DNA of 64,000 nt from Azospirillum sp. TSA2s (GTDB lineage Bacteria; Pseudomonadota; Alphaproteobacteria; Azospirillales; Azospirillaceae): contig NZ_CP039650.1 in NCBI RefSeq assembly GCF_004923315.1, positions 1,563,501-1,627,500 on the forward strand. The letters run 5' to 3'. The notes beneath the pieces are model-generated. The model made no database searches. It was not told the DNA's origin and saw nothing but the letters and a program-made list of their open reading frames with translations. Each line of letters opens with the position of its first letter. Position 1 is the first letter of the stretch. The translations under genes and the position numbers were made by a program. Positions 55,058-63,574 of this stretch are shown here, piece by piece.

Positions 55058-55344
55058 CCGCTGTCGGCCGGAAGGCGGTGCGCGTCCGCATCCAGGGCAA
55101 GGTGCAGGGGGTGTGGTATCGCGGCTGGACCGTCGATCAGGCGGACAGGCTCGGCCTGACCGGCTGGGTGCGCAACCGCAGCGACGGCACGGTGGAGGCT
55201 CTGTTCGCCGGCCCCGCCGACGCCGTCGACCGCATGCTGGTCGCCTGCCGCCGCGGCCCGCCGTCGGCCATCGTCCGCGACGTGGTGTCCGAACCGGAGC
55301 AGGACCCCGGGATGGCCGGGTTCGAGCAGCGGCCGACGGTGTAA
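55054..55344 (+). CDS. acyP: acylphosphatase
   Basis: 96 residues. The catalytic Arg is in GKVQGVWYRGWT and the catalytic Asn in WVRNRSDGTVEAL, both in the standard spacing. It hydrolyses acyl phosphates. Its start overlaps the fadD stop by four bases, so it is translationally coupled to an acyl-CoA ligase. Confidence 0.95.
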   Translation: MTAVGRKAVRVRIQGKVQGVWYRGWTVDQADRLGLTGWVRNRSDGTVEALFAGPADAVDRMLVACRRGPPSAIVRDVVSEPEQDPGMAGFEQRPTV

Positions 55345-55379
55345 TTCGGCATTAGCGTTCCGCTAACCATGATGGCGGC

Positions 55380-56294
55380 ATGCTGGCTGCTGTGTTTGGT
55401 TTGGGAAACGGTAGCCGGATGACCGCCAGGAAACCGGATGTGGCCGGCATGAAGGCCATGCTCACCGGCGTCTTCGCCAAGGCGGCGGAGGCGAAGGGCA
55501 GTGCCGTCCGCGCGCCTGTGGCCGCGCCGGCGCCGAAGGCCCCCGCCGCGCCGGGACGCGGCGACCCGGCCGTTCGCCTCAGCCTGGGGCCGGAGGCGGT
55601 GCAGGATGCGCCGGCGCGGTCGTCCGAAGCTCCATCAGCCGACCTTGCCGACCGGCTGGGGCCGGCGATCCAGGCGCTGGCGCGCGATCTGGGGCGGCTG
55701 CTGGCCGCCTTCGGCATGGACGGGAGCGATGCCGCCGCTGCCGAAGCCGCGTTCGTCGCCCGCTTCGGTGAGGCGGAGCGCCGGGCCGCCGTCTTGGCGC
55801 TGGACGGACCGGCCGGCGAATTGCGGCCTCTGGGCGAAGATGCCCGGCAGGATGTGGCGGTGGACCTGCGGGGGATCGGCCTCGCCTTGGCCCATGGGCA
55901 TGTGGATGTCAGGCTGGCCGACGCGGCCCTGGTGCTGGCGCGGGTGCCGGCCGAGGAGAGGGGCGAGGGGCTGGCCGCCATGCTCGGCGTCCTCCGCTCC
56001 GCCATCCGTCCGGGCCGGGGGCTGACGGTCGAGACCGACCGGGTCGCCATCGACGATCTCGGCCGCGTCATGGCGGCGCTGAGCGGGGCGATGGCCGGGC
56101 CGCCGCAGGGGCTGGAAGGCACGGTGACATTGCAGCCGCTGGGTGCGCCGGCCGAAGGCGGAGCGCTGGACCTGTCGCTGTCGCTCTCCGGACGGCTGGG
56201 GGAGGTGGCCACTGCTGCGCCATCCGTTCAAATGCCTGCCAAGGAGAAAGCGGTCGGCGAGGTCAAGGAGCGTGGGTTCGATGTCCGGATTTGA
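55380..56294 (+). CDS. hypothetical protein
   Basis: 304 residues, not recognised. No signal peptide. Residues about 35-75 are an Ala/Pro-rich linker; the rest is Ala/Leu-rich, with RLGPAIQALARDLGRLLAAFG and VAVDLRGIGLALAHGHVDVRL. It overlaps the next gene by 14 bp, so the two are probably expressed together. Codon bias supports a real gene. A later start at ATG 55419 is possible. Confidence 0.65.
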   Translation: MLAAVFGLGNGSRMTARKPDVAGMKAMLTGVFAKAAEAKGSAVRAPVAAPAPKAPAAPGRGDPAVRLSLGPEAVQDAPARSSEAPSADLADRLGPAIQALARDLGRLLAAFGMDGSDAAAAEAAFVARFGEAERRAAVLALDGPAGELRPLGEDARQDVAVDLRGIGLALAHGHVDVRLADAALVLARVPAEERGEGLAAMLGVLRSAIRPGRGLTVETDRVAIDDLGRVMAALSGAMAGPPQGLEGTVTLQPLGAPAEGGALDLSLSLSGRLGEVATAAPSVQMPAKEKAVGEVKERGFDVRI

Positions 56295-56793
56295 TGCGCC
56301 CGTCAAGGCAGCCCTCTGGCTGTGCGGGCTGACGCTTCTGGGGGTTGCCCCGGCGCTGGCCGGTGCGCTGGAGCGGACGGAGCCCGGCCATCAGGCGCCG
56401 CCGCAGCCGGGGTCCAGCCTGCCCATCGCACCGCCCATCGTGCAATACGCGCTGCCGTCGCAGTGGATGACGATCCGCTCCAAGGAGGACTGGCGCAAGG
56501 CCGGCAAGTTCGAGAAGGAACTGAGCAAGGACTGCGCCGCCCTGCGCTTCAACGAGATCGAGCCGATGCGCTTCCGCGCCTATTACAAGGGCGAGGTGCT
56601 GGGCGTCGCCTTCGGCCATGGGCTGAACCTGCACGATCCCGGCAAGAAGGCCGACCGCAAGAAGATCTACCTGTTCCGCAACGGCGATTCGACCGGCTGC
56701 ACCGTGCAGTCGCTGGACAACCAGGATCCCCGCGTGAACCCCGCCGGCAGCCAGGCGGGCACCCCGGCCGCCGGCGGGTTCAAGAAGTATTAG
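56281..56793 (+). CDS. exported hypothetical protein
   Basis: 170 residues. A signal peptide is likely (VKAALWLCGLTLLGVAPALAG, cleavage after ALA). The mature part is basic, with LPSQWMTIRSKEDWRKAGKFEKEL, a Cys pair (DCAALRF and TGCTVQS), and FRAYYKGEVLGVAFGHGLN. Function is unknown. Its stop overlaps the convergent lipB stop by a few bases. Confidence 0.7.
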   Translation: MSGFDAPVKAALWLCGLTLLGVAPALAGALERTEPGHQAPPQPGSSLPIAPPIVQYALPSQWMTIRSKEDWRKAGKFEKELSKDCAALRFNEIEPMRFRAYYKGEVLGVAFGHGLNLHDPGKKADRKKIYLFRNGDSTGCTVQSLDNQDPRVNPAGSQAGTPAAGGFKKY

Positions 56794-57533
56794 GCGTCCC
56801 CGTCGCCGTCCTCCTCGCCCCGCATCGGGCCGCCGAACACCTCCGGCCACGCCGCGATCAGGGCGGAATCGACATCCTCCATCGTCACCAGCTGCCCGAG
56901 AGCCACGATGGAGGTGACGCCATGCTCGGCGATGCCGCAGGGGACGATGCCGCCGAAATGGGACAGGTCCGGCTCCACGTTCAGGGCGATGCCGTGGAAG
57001 CTGACCCAGCGCCGCACCCGCACGCCGATGGCGGCGATCTTGTCCTCCTGGCCCTTCAGCCCGCCATAGGGCTGCTTGTCGACCCAGATGCCGACGCGGC
57101 CCTCGCGCCGCTCGCCCCTGATGTTGAAGGCGGCGAGCGTGCGGATGATCCATTCCTCCAGATCGCGGACGAAGCCGCGGATGTCGGCGCCGCGCTTCTT
57201 CAGGTCCAGCATGACGTAGGCCACGCGCTGTCCCGGCCCATGATAGGTGTACTGGCCGCCGCGCCCGCTGCGGTAGACCGGGAAGCGGTCGGCCTCAAGC
57301 AGATCCTCGTCGCGCGCGCTGGTGCCGGCGGTGTAGAGCGGCGGATGCTCCAGCAGCCAGACCAGCTCCGGCGCGGTGCCGGCGCGGATCGCCTCGACGC
57401 GCGCCTCCATCTCGGCGATGGCGTCGGGGTAGGGCACCGGCTGGTCGGAGATGCGCCACTCGATCTGCTGCGGGGCCGGCTGCGGGGCGGGCATGTCGGG
57501 CTGACTGGCGGACAGGCTGGTCGGGGAGGTCAT
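56790..57533 (-). CDS. lipB: octanoyl-[acyl-carrier-protein]:protein octanoyltransferase
   Basis: 247 residues. LipB moves octanoyl from ACP to lipoyl domains. Visible motifs are LLEHPPLYTAGTSA, RSGRGGQYTYHGPGQRVAYVMLDL, GIWVDKQPYGGLKGQEDKIAAIGVRVRRWVSFHG (catalytic Lys) and GGIVPCGIAEHGVTSI (catalytic Cys). ATG 57531-57533 is the best start, though the family domain begins about 20 residues later. Confidence 0.95.
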   Translation of the reverse strand: MTSPTSLSASQPDMPAPQPAPQQIEWRISDQPVPYPDAIAEMEARVEAIRAGTAPELVWLLEHPPLYTAGTSARDEDLLEADRFPVYRSGRGGQYTYHGPGQRVAYVMLDLKKRGADIRGFVRDLEEWIIRTLAAFNIRGERREGRVGIWVDKQPYGGLKGQEDKIAAIGVRVRRWVSFHGIALNVEPDLSHFGGIVPCGIAEHGVTSIVALGQLVTMEDVDSALIAAWPEVFGGPMRGEEDGDGDA

Positions 57534-57717
57534 TCGATCCGGTCTCTGATGGCGTCGGCGGGCGGTGTGGGCGGTGAGGGCGGAGCGGCCGGAGGGCCGT
57601 CCCGAATTTTTCTTCGCAGACGATGATTGTAACGCTTGATCGGCCATCGGGAAGCTGATATCTACCCGCTCCACCCGATGAGGCGCGCGAGCGAGCGTCG
57701 GGGACTACCAGCCTGAT

Positions 57718-57802
57718 GCGGTCGTGGCGGAATTGGTAGACGCGCAGCGTTGAGGTCGCTGTGGGGCAACCCGTGGAAGTTCGAGTCTTCTCGACCGCAC
57801 CA
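57718..57802 (+). tRNA. tRNA-Leu (anticodon GAG)
   Basis: 85 nt including an encoded CCA. The acceptor stem GCGGTCG pairs with CGACCGC. The anticodon arm CAGCG-TTGAGGT-CGCTG places GAG at the anticodon. A long variable arm (TGGGGCAACCCGTG) and T-loop TTCGAGT are typical of a class II leucine tRNA. A terminator follows 45 bp downstream. Confidence 0.97.
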
Positions 57803-57845
57803 CTCTCCCATGCAGATGGGACCATCCCGGGGATACGGGAACACC

Positions 57846-57884
57846 GAAAAGCCCGCAGGTCGCAAGACCGAGCGGGCTTTTTCG
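57846..57884. terminator. Rho-independent terminator after tRNA-Leu
   Basis: AAAAGCCCGC and GCGGGCTTTTT form the stem, with GGTCGCAAGACC as an inner stem-loop; a T-run follows on the plus strand and an A-run precedes it. It ends the tRNA transcript and could also serve the convergent PAP2 gene. Confidence 0.9.
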
Positions 57885-57894
57885 TATCCGGGCC

Positions 57895-58608
57895 TCACCC
57901 CGCCAGCGCGTGCAGCAGCTTGGACGCTCCCCCGGCGGCGCGGCGGACATCCTCGAACAGCACCATCATCTCGTAGATCACCAGGAAGGCGGCGCCGTAG
58001 AACCAGGGGCGCCAGCGTTCCTCCACCCGGGCGACCAGCCGGTGGATGCCGCCCATCGGCAGCAGCCGGGCGACGGCAAAGGCGCTGAGCATGCCGATCA
58101 GGGCGCCGCCGGTGACGTCGCCCGGATAATGCAGGCCCAGATAGACCCGCGGCAGCGCGATCACCAGCGCCGCCCACAGGCAGGCCAGCAACCCCCACAG
58201 GCGCGAGGCGCGGAGGAAGGTGGCGGCCAGCGCGAAGCCCAGCGCGGCGTTGTCGCTGGGGAAGGAACTCCAGTTCTTCAGGGCGTCGCGGCTCTGGCCG
58301 ATCGGCGGGACGAAGGAGAGGCCGGCATCGTGCAGCGGGCGCGGCCGGGCCGGCATCACCGCCTGGATCAGGATGGACGCCGCCACCGCCAGCACCACCG
58401 CGGTGATGGCGTCCACCACCAGCCGGCGCCCGGCCTCCGTCTCCTCCCGGCGGAACCACAGCCACCACAGGGCGGCGCTGAACAGCCCCAGCTTGATCAG
58501 ATAGATGTTGGCGATCCCGCGCACCGCCATGTCCAACGCCGCGCTGTGCCCTGCGAACTGATTCAGCCACAGCAGCAGCGACTGGTCGAAACGATGCAGG
58601 TACTCCAC
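57895..58608 (-). CDS. PAP2-family membrane phosphatase
   Basis: 237 residues with about six hydrophobic helices. The tripartite phosphatase signature is present but altered: R-P in MPARPRPLHD, FPSDN instead of the usual PSGH in SSFPSDNAALGFALA, and RVYLGLHYPGDV with the catalytic His. Such proteins dephosphorylate lipid phosphates or undecaprenyl diphosphate. The PSDN form is also found in BcrC-like enzymes' relatives, so activity is plausible. Confidence 0.85.
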   Translation of the reverse strand: MEYLHRFDQSLLLWLNQFAGHSAALDMAVRGIANIYLIKLGLFSAALWWLWFRREETEAGRRLVVDAITAVVLAVAASILIQAVMPARPRPLHDAGLSFVPPIGQSRDALKNWSSFPSDNAALGFALAATFLRASRLWGLLACLWAALVIALPRVYLGLHYPGDVTGGALIGMLSAFAVARLLPMGGIHRLVARVEERWRPWFYGAAFLVIYEMMVLFEDVRRAAGGASKLLHALAG

Positions 58609-58764
58609 AGGCGCTCCAAAGGTGGGGGGTAAGGGAGCGGCCAGTGTTGCGTTTTTATGACAGGGTGGGTCAACGGCGCATCGGAAGGCGCCGCCCGGGA
58701 CCGGGGCGAGCGGTTCGGGGTGCCACCCTCCCCGATTTCGGGCCGTGCGGGGAGCGTGGCCGGG

Positions 58765-59067
58765 TCAGCGGAACTCGATGTAGCGGTCCAGCGTGGCGCG
58801 GCGCAGCGCACGGACGATGTGCGGGGCGGCACCGCTGGCGACGATGTGGCCGCCGGCCTCGCGGCAGCGGTTCGCCAGGATGAACATCATCCCGATGGCG
58901 GCGGAATCGATGAAGGTGACGAAGCGCAGATCGATCGGGACCACCGGGCTGGCCGCGAAGTCCCAGTCGCGCAACATGTCGTGAAAGCGGGTGCCGTCCT
59001 CGTAGGTGCAGCGGCCGGACAGCAGGATGCCGTCGCGACCGCCGACGGTGGTGAAGGCATACTCCAT
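58765..59067 (-). CDS. STAS-domain protein (anti-sigma factor antagonist-like)
   Basis: 100 residues from ATG 59065-59067. A single STAS fold with the phosphorylatable Ser in FIDSAAIGMMFILANRC, preceded by LSGRCTYEDGTRFHDML. It may take part in a partner-switching regulator; no kinase is adjacent. The 381 bp between it and mgtE (59068-59448) hold no supported gene, RNA or strong structure. Confidence 0.85.
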   Translation of the reverse strand: MEYAFTTVGGRDGILLSGRCTYEDGTRFHDMLRDWDFAASPVVPIDLRFVTFIDSAAIGMMFILANRCREAGGHIVASGAAPHIVRALRRATLDRYIEFR

Positions 59068-59448
59068 CGGTGCTTTCGGTCCCCCTCCCCATCCCGCGCC
59101 GCCGCGGACGCGGCGCGAGACGCATGGGAACATGAAGGGTCGCGGCGGTGCAAGGATATGGTGGCAAATGCGGCCAATGCCGCCGTGCCTGCCGGTTTCC
59201 GCCGAACCGGGCTGGACAAACCGGGGTGGCGCCTCTATGTCGGGGGCGCTTCCGCCGTCACCGGTCCCGTCCCTTGACGGACGGCTCCCGGCACCGGCCG
59301 GAAGGCTTCCACAACCCGCAAACCCCGAACGCCGGCCCCAAGCGCCATCGGCCCCGTCCGATGTCGCGGAGCCGTCCCGTCGTTACCATGCCGCCGGCCA
59401 CCCGGCTCAGGCATGCGGGGGATGCATCGTCGAAGGGAGGGTGCCGGC

Positions 59449-60891
59449 ATGCACACCGATCCCCACACGCCGGATCTGCGGCCGGACGGCGCTGCCCACG
59501 CCCAAGCCCAAGCCCGCCCGCATGCGGGTCCCGAGGCGGACGACGAACGTCCCTACGGCGTCGAGCCGGAGTTCGTGGAAGAGATCGTCGGCCTGCTGCG
59601 CGCCCGTGAACGCGAGGCCGTGCTGGCTCGGCTGGACGGGCTGCATGCCGCCGACATCGCCGACCTGATCGAACAGGCGGAGCCGGCCGAACGCGCCGAC
59701 CTGATCGACCTGCTTCCCGCCGCGCTGGACGGCGAGGTGCTGTCCTACCTGAACCCCGATCTCCGCGAAGCGCTGATCGAACGGTTCGAGCCGCAGGAGC
59801 TGGCCGCCGCCGTCGCCGACCTCGACACCGACGATGCGGTGGAACTGATCGAGGATCTGGACGCCGAGACGCGCGCGCAGATCCTGGCGAACCTGCCCGA
59901 CGCCGAACGCGCCCTGGTGCAGGAGAACCTGACCTACGACGAGGACAGCGCCGGCCGCATGATGCAGCGAGAGCTGGTCGCGGTGCCGGAATTCTGGACG
60001 GTCGGCAAGACCATCGACTTCGTGCGTGCGGCGACCGACACGCTGCCGGAGGATTTCTACGACATCTTCATCGTCGACCCGATGCACCGGGTGGTGGGGG
60101 CGGTGCCGCTGTCGCGCCTGCTGCGCCAGCGCCGTGCCGTGCGCATCGCCGATCTGGTGACCGGCGAGGTCGACTCCATCCCCGCCACCATGGAACGGGC
60201 GGAGGTGGCGAACCTGTTCCGCCAATATGCGCTGGTCTCCGCGCCGGTGGTCGATGCCGCCGGTCGGCTGATCGGCGTCATCACCGTCGACGACGTCGTC
60301 CGCATCATCGACGAGGAGGCGGAGGACGATCTGCGCAAGCTGAGCGGGTCGGGCGACACCGGCGTGTTCAGCGGCATCGCCGACATCGCCCGCAGCCGTG
60401 TCGGCTGGCTGACCATCAACCTCGCCACCGCCTTCCTGGCGTCCGGCGTCATCTCGCTGTTCGAGGGCACCATCGAGCAGATCGTGGCGCTGGCGGTGCT
60501 GATGCCGATCGTCGCCTCGATGGGCGGCAATGCCGGCACCCAGACGCTGACCGTCGTCGTCCGCGCGCTGGCGACGCACGACCTGTCGTCGGCCAACGCG
60601 CTGCGCGTGGTGGGCAAGGAACTGCTGGTCGGGTTGATCAACGGCGGCATCTTCGCGGTGATGGTCGGTGCGATCGCGCTGGTCTGGTACGGCCCGCTGA
60701 TCGGCATCGTCATCGGGCTCGCCATGATCATCAATCTGGTCGTGGCGGGGCTGAGCGGTGCGCTGATCCCGCTGGGGCTGGAGAAGCTCGGCGTCGATCC
60801 GGCGGTATCGAGTGCCGTGTTCCTGACGACGGTGACGGACGTCGTCGGCTTCCTGGCCTTCCTGGGGCTGGCGTCGGTGTTTTTGTTGTAG
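59449..60891 (+). CDS. mgtE: magnesium transporter MgtE
   Basis: 480 residues. The N-domain (LLRAREREAVLARLDGLHAADIADLIE region) precedes a CBS-domain pair (about 150-270, with PVVDAAGRLIGVITVDDVV) and five C-terminal helices with NLATAFLASGVISLFE, MPIVASMGGNAGTQTLTVVVRAL and the acidic VFLTTVTDVVGFLAFLG pore helix. Cytoplasmic domains gate Mg2+ entry. ATG 59449 follows GGGAGGG; a start at 59413 is less likely. Confidence 0.94.
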   Translation: MHTDPHTPDLRPDGAAHAQAQARPHAGPEADDERPYGVEPEFVEEIVGLLRAREREAVLARLDGLHAADIADLIEQAEPAERADLIDLLPAALDGEVLSYLNPDLREALIERFEPQELAAAVADLDTDDAVELIEDLDAETRAQILANLPDAERALVQENLTYDEDSAGRMMQRELVAVPEFWTVGKTIDFVRAATDTLPEDFYDIFIVDPMHRVVGAVPLSRLLRQRRAVRIADLVTGEVDSIPATMERAEVANLFRQYALVSAPVVDAAGRLIGVITVDDVVRIIDEEAEDDLRKLSGSGDTGVFSGIADIARSRVGWLTINLATAFLASGVISLFEGTIEQIVALAVLMPIVASMGGNAGTQTLTVVVRALATHDLSSANALRVVGKELLVGLINGGIFAVMVGAIALVWYGPLIGIVIGLAMIINLVVAGLSGALIPLGLEKLGVDPAVSSAVFLTTVTDVVGFLAFLGLASVFLL

Positions 60892-60984
60892 GGGGCTCTT
60901 CATATGGGCGCGGCGGCCTCGCCGGCGGGAAGAACCGATTCCGCTTGTGGGGCCAGCGAAACATTGGCATAAGGCAAGCCATAG

Positions 60985-61060
60985 GCCTGGGGTGCCGTGC
61001 GGTGGTCGCGCGGCTGAGAACACACCCATCGAACCTGTCTGGGTAATTCCAGCGAAGGGA
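60985..61060 (+). promoter_or_regulatory. TPP riboswitch (thi box)
   Basis: The conserved core is complete: GGGGTGCC at the 5' side, CTGAGA, ACACCC, GAACCTG, GGGTAATTCCAGCGAAGG at the 3' side. The last purines (AGGGAG) also form the ribosome-binding site of thiO a few bases before its ATG. This suggests that thiamine pyrophosphate binding hides the start site and blocks translation. Confidence 0.95.
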
Positions 61061-61068
61061 GCCGCCGC

Positions 61069-62274
61069 ATGATCCATGCGCCAAAGTCATCTCCATTTTC
61101 GGCACATCCATCTTCCGTCTCCGGAATCCGTCCGTCCGCTGCCGGTCCATCCGTCGCCATCATCGGTGCCGGCTGCATCGGTCTCGCCATCGCCTGGAGG
61201 CTGGCGTCGGCCGGCTGCCGCGTCGATCTGTTCGAGCGGGGAGAGGCCGGGCGCGGCGCCACCCATGCCGCCGGCGGCATGCTGGCCGCCTGCGTCGAAA
61301 CCGAACCGGGCGAGGAGGGGCTGCTGCCGCTGACCCGCGCCTCGCAGGCGTTGTGGCCGGAATTCGCCCGGGATCTCGAAGCGGCAAGCGGCATGGCCGT
61401 CGATCTGCGCAGCGAAGGCACGATGGTCATCGCGCTCAATGCCGACGATGCCGCCAAGGTCCGTTTCCTGCACGGCTTCCAACGCGACCTGGGCCTGCCG
61501 GTGGAGTGGCTGAGCGGGGCCGAGGTGCGGCGGCGCGAACCCTTCCTGCAACCGGGCGTCGCCGGTGCCCTGTTCTGTGCCGGCGACCATCAGGTCGACA
61601 ACCGCAAGGTCGCGGCCGCCCTGCGCCGCGCCGCTCTGGCCGCCGGTGCCCGCCTGCACGAACAGTGCGGCGAGGCGGCGCTGGCGGTGGAGGGCGGTCG
61701 CGCCGTGGGTGTGCGGGTTGCCGAAACTCTGCACCGGGCCGACCGGGTGGTTCTGGCTGCCGGGGCATGGTCGGCCGGAGTGCCGGGACTGCCGCCCGCC
61801 GCCAAGCCGCCGGTGCGGCCGGTGAAGGGGCAGATGGTCTGCCTGCGGATGGACCAGCGGCTGCCGCTGCTGCGCCATGTGGTGTGGACGCCCGGCACCT
61901 ACCTGATCCCGCGGCTGGACGGCCGGCTGCTGATCGGCGCCACCACGGAGGAGCGCGGCTTCGATGACCGTCTGACCGCCGGCGGGCAGTTCGCCCTGCT
62001 GGAGGGGGCATGGCGGGCGCTGCCCGGCATCGCCGAACTGCCGATCGAGGAGGCCTGGGTCGGGTTCCGCCCCGGCAGCCGCGACGATGCGCCGATCCTG
62101 GGCGACAGCGGCATTCCCGGCCTGATCCACGCCACCGGCCACCACCGCAACGGCATCCTGCTGACCCCGGTGACCGCCGACGGCATCGCCCGGCTGGTGC
62201 TGACCGGCGAGACCGACCCGCTGCTGCACCCCTTCGCCGCCGACCGCTTCGTTGCGGCGGGAGCGGCGGCATGA
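61069..62274 (+). CDS. thiO: glycine oxidase (FAD-dependent, thiamine synthesis)
   Basis: 401 residues. ThiO oxidises glycine to iminoacetate for thiazole formation. The FAD-binding motif is VAIIGAGCIGLAIAWRLASAG with the following acidic strand end LFERGEAGRGATHAAGGML; near the C-terminus is HATGHHRNGILLTPVTA. It is preceded by a TPP riboswitch, and its stop overlaps the thiS ATG (ATGA). Confidence 0.94.
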   Translation: MIHAPKSSPFSAHPSSVSGIRPSAAGPSVAIIGAGCIGLAIAWRLASAGCRVDLFERGEAGRGATHAAGGMLAACVETEPGEEGLLPLTRASQALWPEFARDLEAASGMAVDLRSEGTMVIALNADDAAKVRFLHGFQRDLGLPVEWLSGAEVRRREPFLQPGVAGALFCAGDHQVDNRKVAAALRRAALAAGARLHEQCGEAALAVEGGRAVGVRVAETLHRADRVVLAAGAWSAGVPGLPPAAKPPVRPVKGQMVCLRMDQRLPLLRHVVWTPGTYLIPRLDGRLLIGATTEERGFDDRLTAGGQFALLEGAWRALPGIAELPIEEAWVGFRPGSRDDAPILGDSGIPGLIHATGHHRNGILLTPVTADGIARLVLTGETDPLLHPFAADRFVAAGAAA

Positions 62275-62477
62275 GCGCCATCCGCATCAATGGCCGCGAA
62301 GAGCCGCTTTCCGCGGCGTCGCTGGCCGAGCTTCTGGCCGGTCGCGGCATCGCCGAGGGTGCGCAGGGGGTCGCCGTCGCGCTGAACGGCGCCGTCGTCC
62401 CCCGCCGCCGCTGGCCCGAAACCCCGCTCCAGCCCGGCGACAGCCTGGAAATCGTCCGCCCGATCCAAGGCGGCTGA
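62271..62477 (+). CDS. thiS: thiamine biosynthesis sulfur carrier protein
   Basis: 68 residues, ubiquitin-like, ending in the required Gly-Gly (IVRPIQGG) that is thiocarboxylated. The start MSAIRINGREE and the internal VAVALNGAVVPRRRW are typical. It is translationally coupled to thiO. Confidence 0.94.
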   Translation: MSAIRINGREEPLSAASLAELLAGRGIAEGAQGVAVALNGAVVPRRRWPETPLQPGDSLEIVRPIQGG

Positions 62478-62488
62478 CCTTCCTACAC

Positions 62489-62663
62489 CTCCCTCTCCCG
62501 TCCCGTGACACGGGAAGAATCCCCTCTCCCCCCGGGGAGAGGGTTAGGGTGAGGGGGACGCGCGGCGAGGATTCTCGGAAAATCCGGCATGTGCCCCCCC
62601 TCACCCCGACCCTCTCCCCGGGGGGAGAGGGAGAATTCCCCGGTCGGGTCGCGGGAGAGGGCC
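62489..62663. repeat. type B palindromic repeat between thiS and thiG
   Basis: Inverted arms CCCTCTCCCCCCGGGGAGAG, GGGTTAGGGTGAGGGGGAC and the reverse CCCCTCACCCCGACCCTCTC occupy nearly the whole gap. An outer short pair (CCCTCTCCCGTCCCGTGAC and GGTCGCGGGAGAGGG) adds a second hairpin layer. It must be transcribed in the thiO-thiS-thiG mRNA. Confidence 0.85.
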
Positions 62664-62680
62664 TTCCAAAAGGCACTCCC

Positions 62681-63481
62681 ATGTCCCAATCCGACATCCT
62701 CACCATTGCCGGGCGCAACCTCGGGTCGCGCCTCTTCCTCGGCACCGCCGGCTATCCCAACCAGCAGGTGATGCTCGACGCGCTGGCGGCCAGCGGCAGC
62801 GAGCTGGTCACGCTGGCGATCCGGCGCATCAGCCTGGACGGCTATTCGGAAAGCCTCGTCGACGTGCTGGCCCGTGCCACCGCCGGGCGGCCGACCGGCC
62901 CGGTCGGGCTGCTGCCCAACACCGCCGGCTGCATGACCGCCAAGGAAGCCGTTCTGACCGCACAGCTGTCGCGCGAGGCGCTCGATACGCCCTGGATCAA
63001 GCTGGAGGTCATCGGCGACCGCGAACTGCTCTATCCCGATGTGGAGGAACTGCTGCGCGCGACGGAGGAACTGGTCAATGACGGCTTCGTCGTGCTGCCT
63101 TATTGCAATGACGACCCCGTGACCTGCCGCAAGCTGGCCGATCTCGGCGCGGCAGCGGTGATGCCGCTGGGCGCCTTCATCGGCTCGGGCATGGGCATCC
63201 GCAACCCGCACGCCGTCGAGACGATCTGCGCCCGCAGCCCCGTGCCGGTGGTGCTGGACGCCGGCATCGGCACCGCATCCGACGCCGCTCTGGCGATGGA
63301 GCTGGGCTGCGCCGCCGTGCTGCTGAACACGGCGGTGTCGAAGGCGCGCGATCCGGTGCGAATGGCGGCGGCGATGCGCGACGCGGTCAGCGCCGGCCGC
63401 GCCGCTTATCTGGCCGGCCGCATGCCGATGCGCGCCCATGCCGAACCGTCCAGCCCGCAGATGGGCCTGATCGGCAGCTGA
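62681..63481 (+). CDS. thiG: thiazole synthase
   Basis: 266 residues, TIM barrel. It combines deoxyxylulose phosphate, iminoacetate and ThiS thiocarboxylate into the thiazole. Diagnostic parts are LTIAGRNLGSRLFLGTAGYPN, the VGLLPNTAGCMTAKEAVL segment, IKLEVIGD with the Schiff-base Lys, and VVLDAGIGTASDAALAMELG. ATG 62681 lies 17 bp after the type B repeat. Confidence 0.97.
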   Translation: MSQSDILTIAGRNLGSRLFLGTAGYPNQQVMLDALAASGSELVTLAIRRISLDGYSESLVDVLARATAGRPTGPVGLLPNTAGCMTAKEAVLTAQLSREALDTPWIKLEVIGDRELLYPDVEELLRATEELVNDGFVVLPYCNDDPVTCRKLADLGAAAVMPLGAFIGSGMGIRNPHAVETICARSPVPVVLDAGIGTASDAALAMELGCAAVLLNTAVSKARDPVRMAAAMRDAVSAGRAAYLAGRMPMRAHAEPSSPQMGLIGS

Positions 63482-63574
63482 GATCGGCAGCTGACCTATG
63501 GGGATACGGGCTTGATCCGGCGGGGCGGCTGTCGCAGGCTGTCCCGCGACGTCCCCTTGCCGGAGTGCTTCGCC

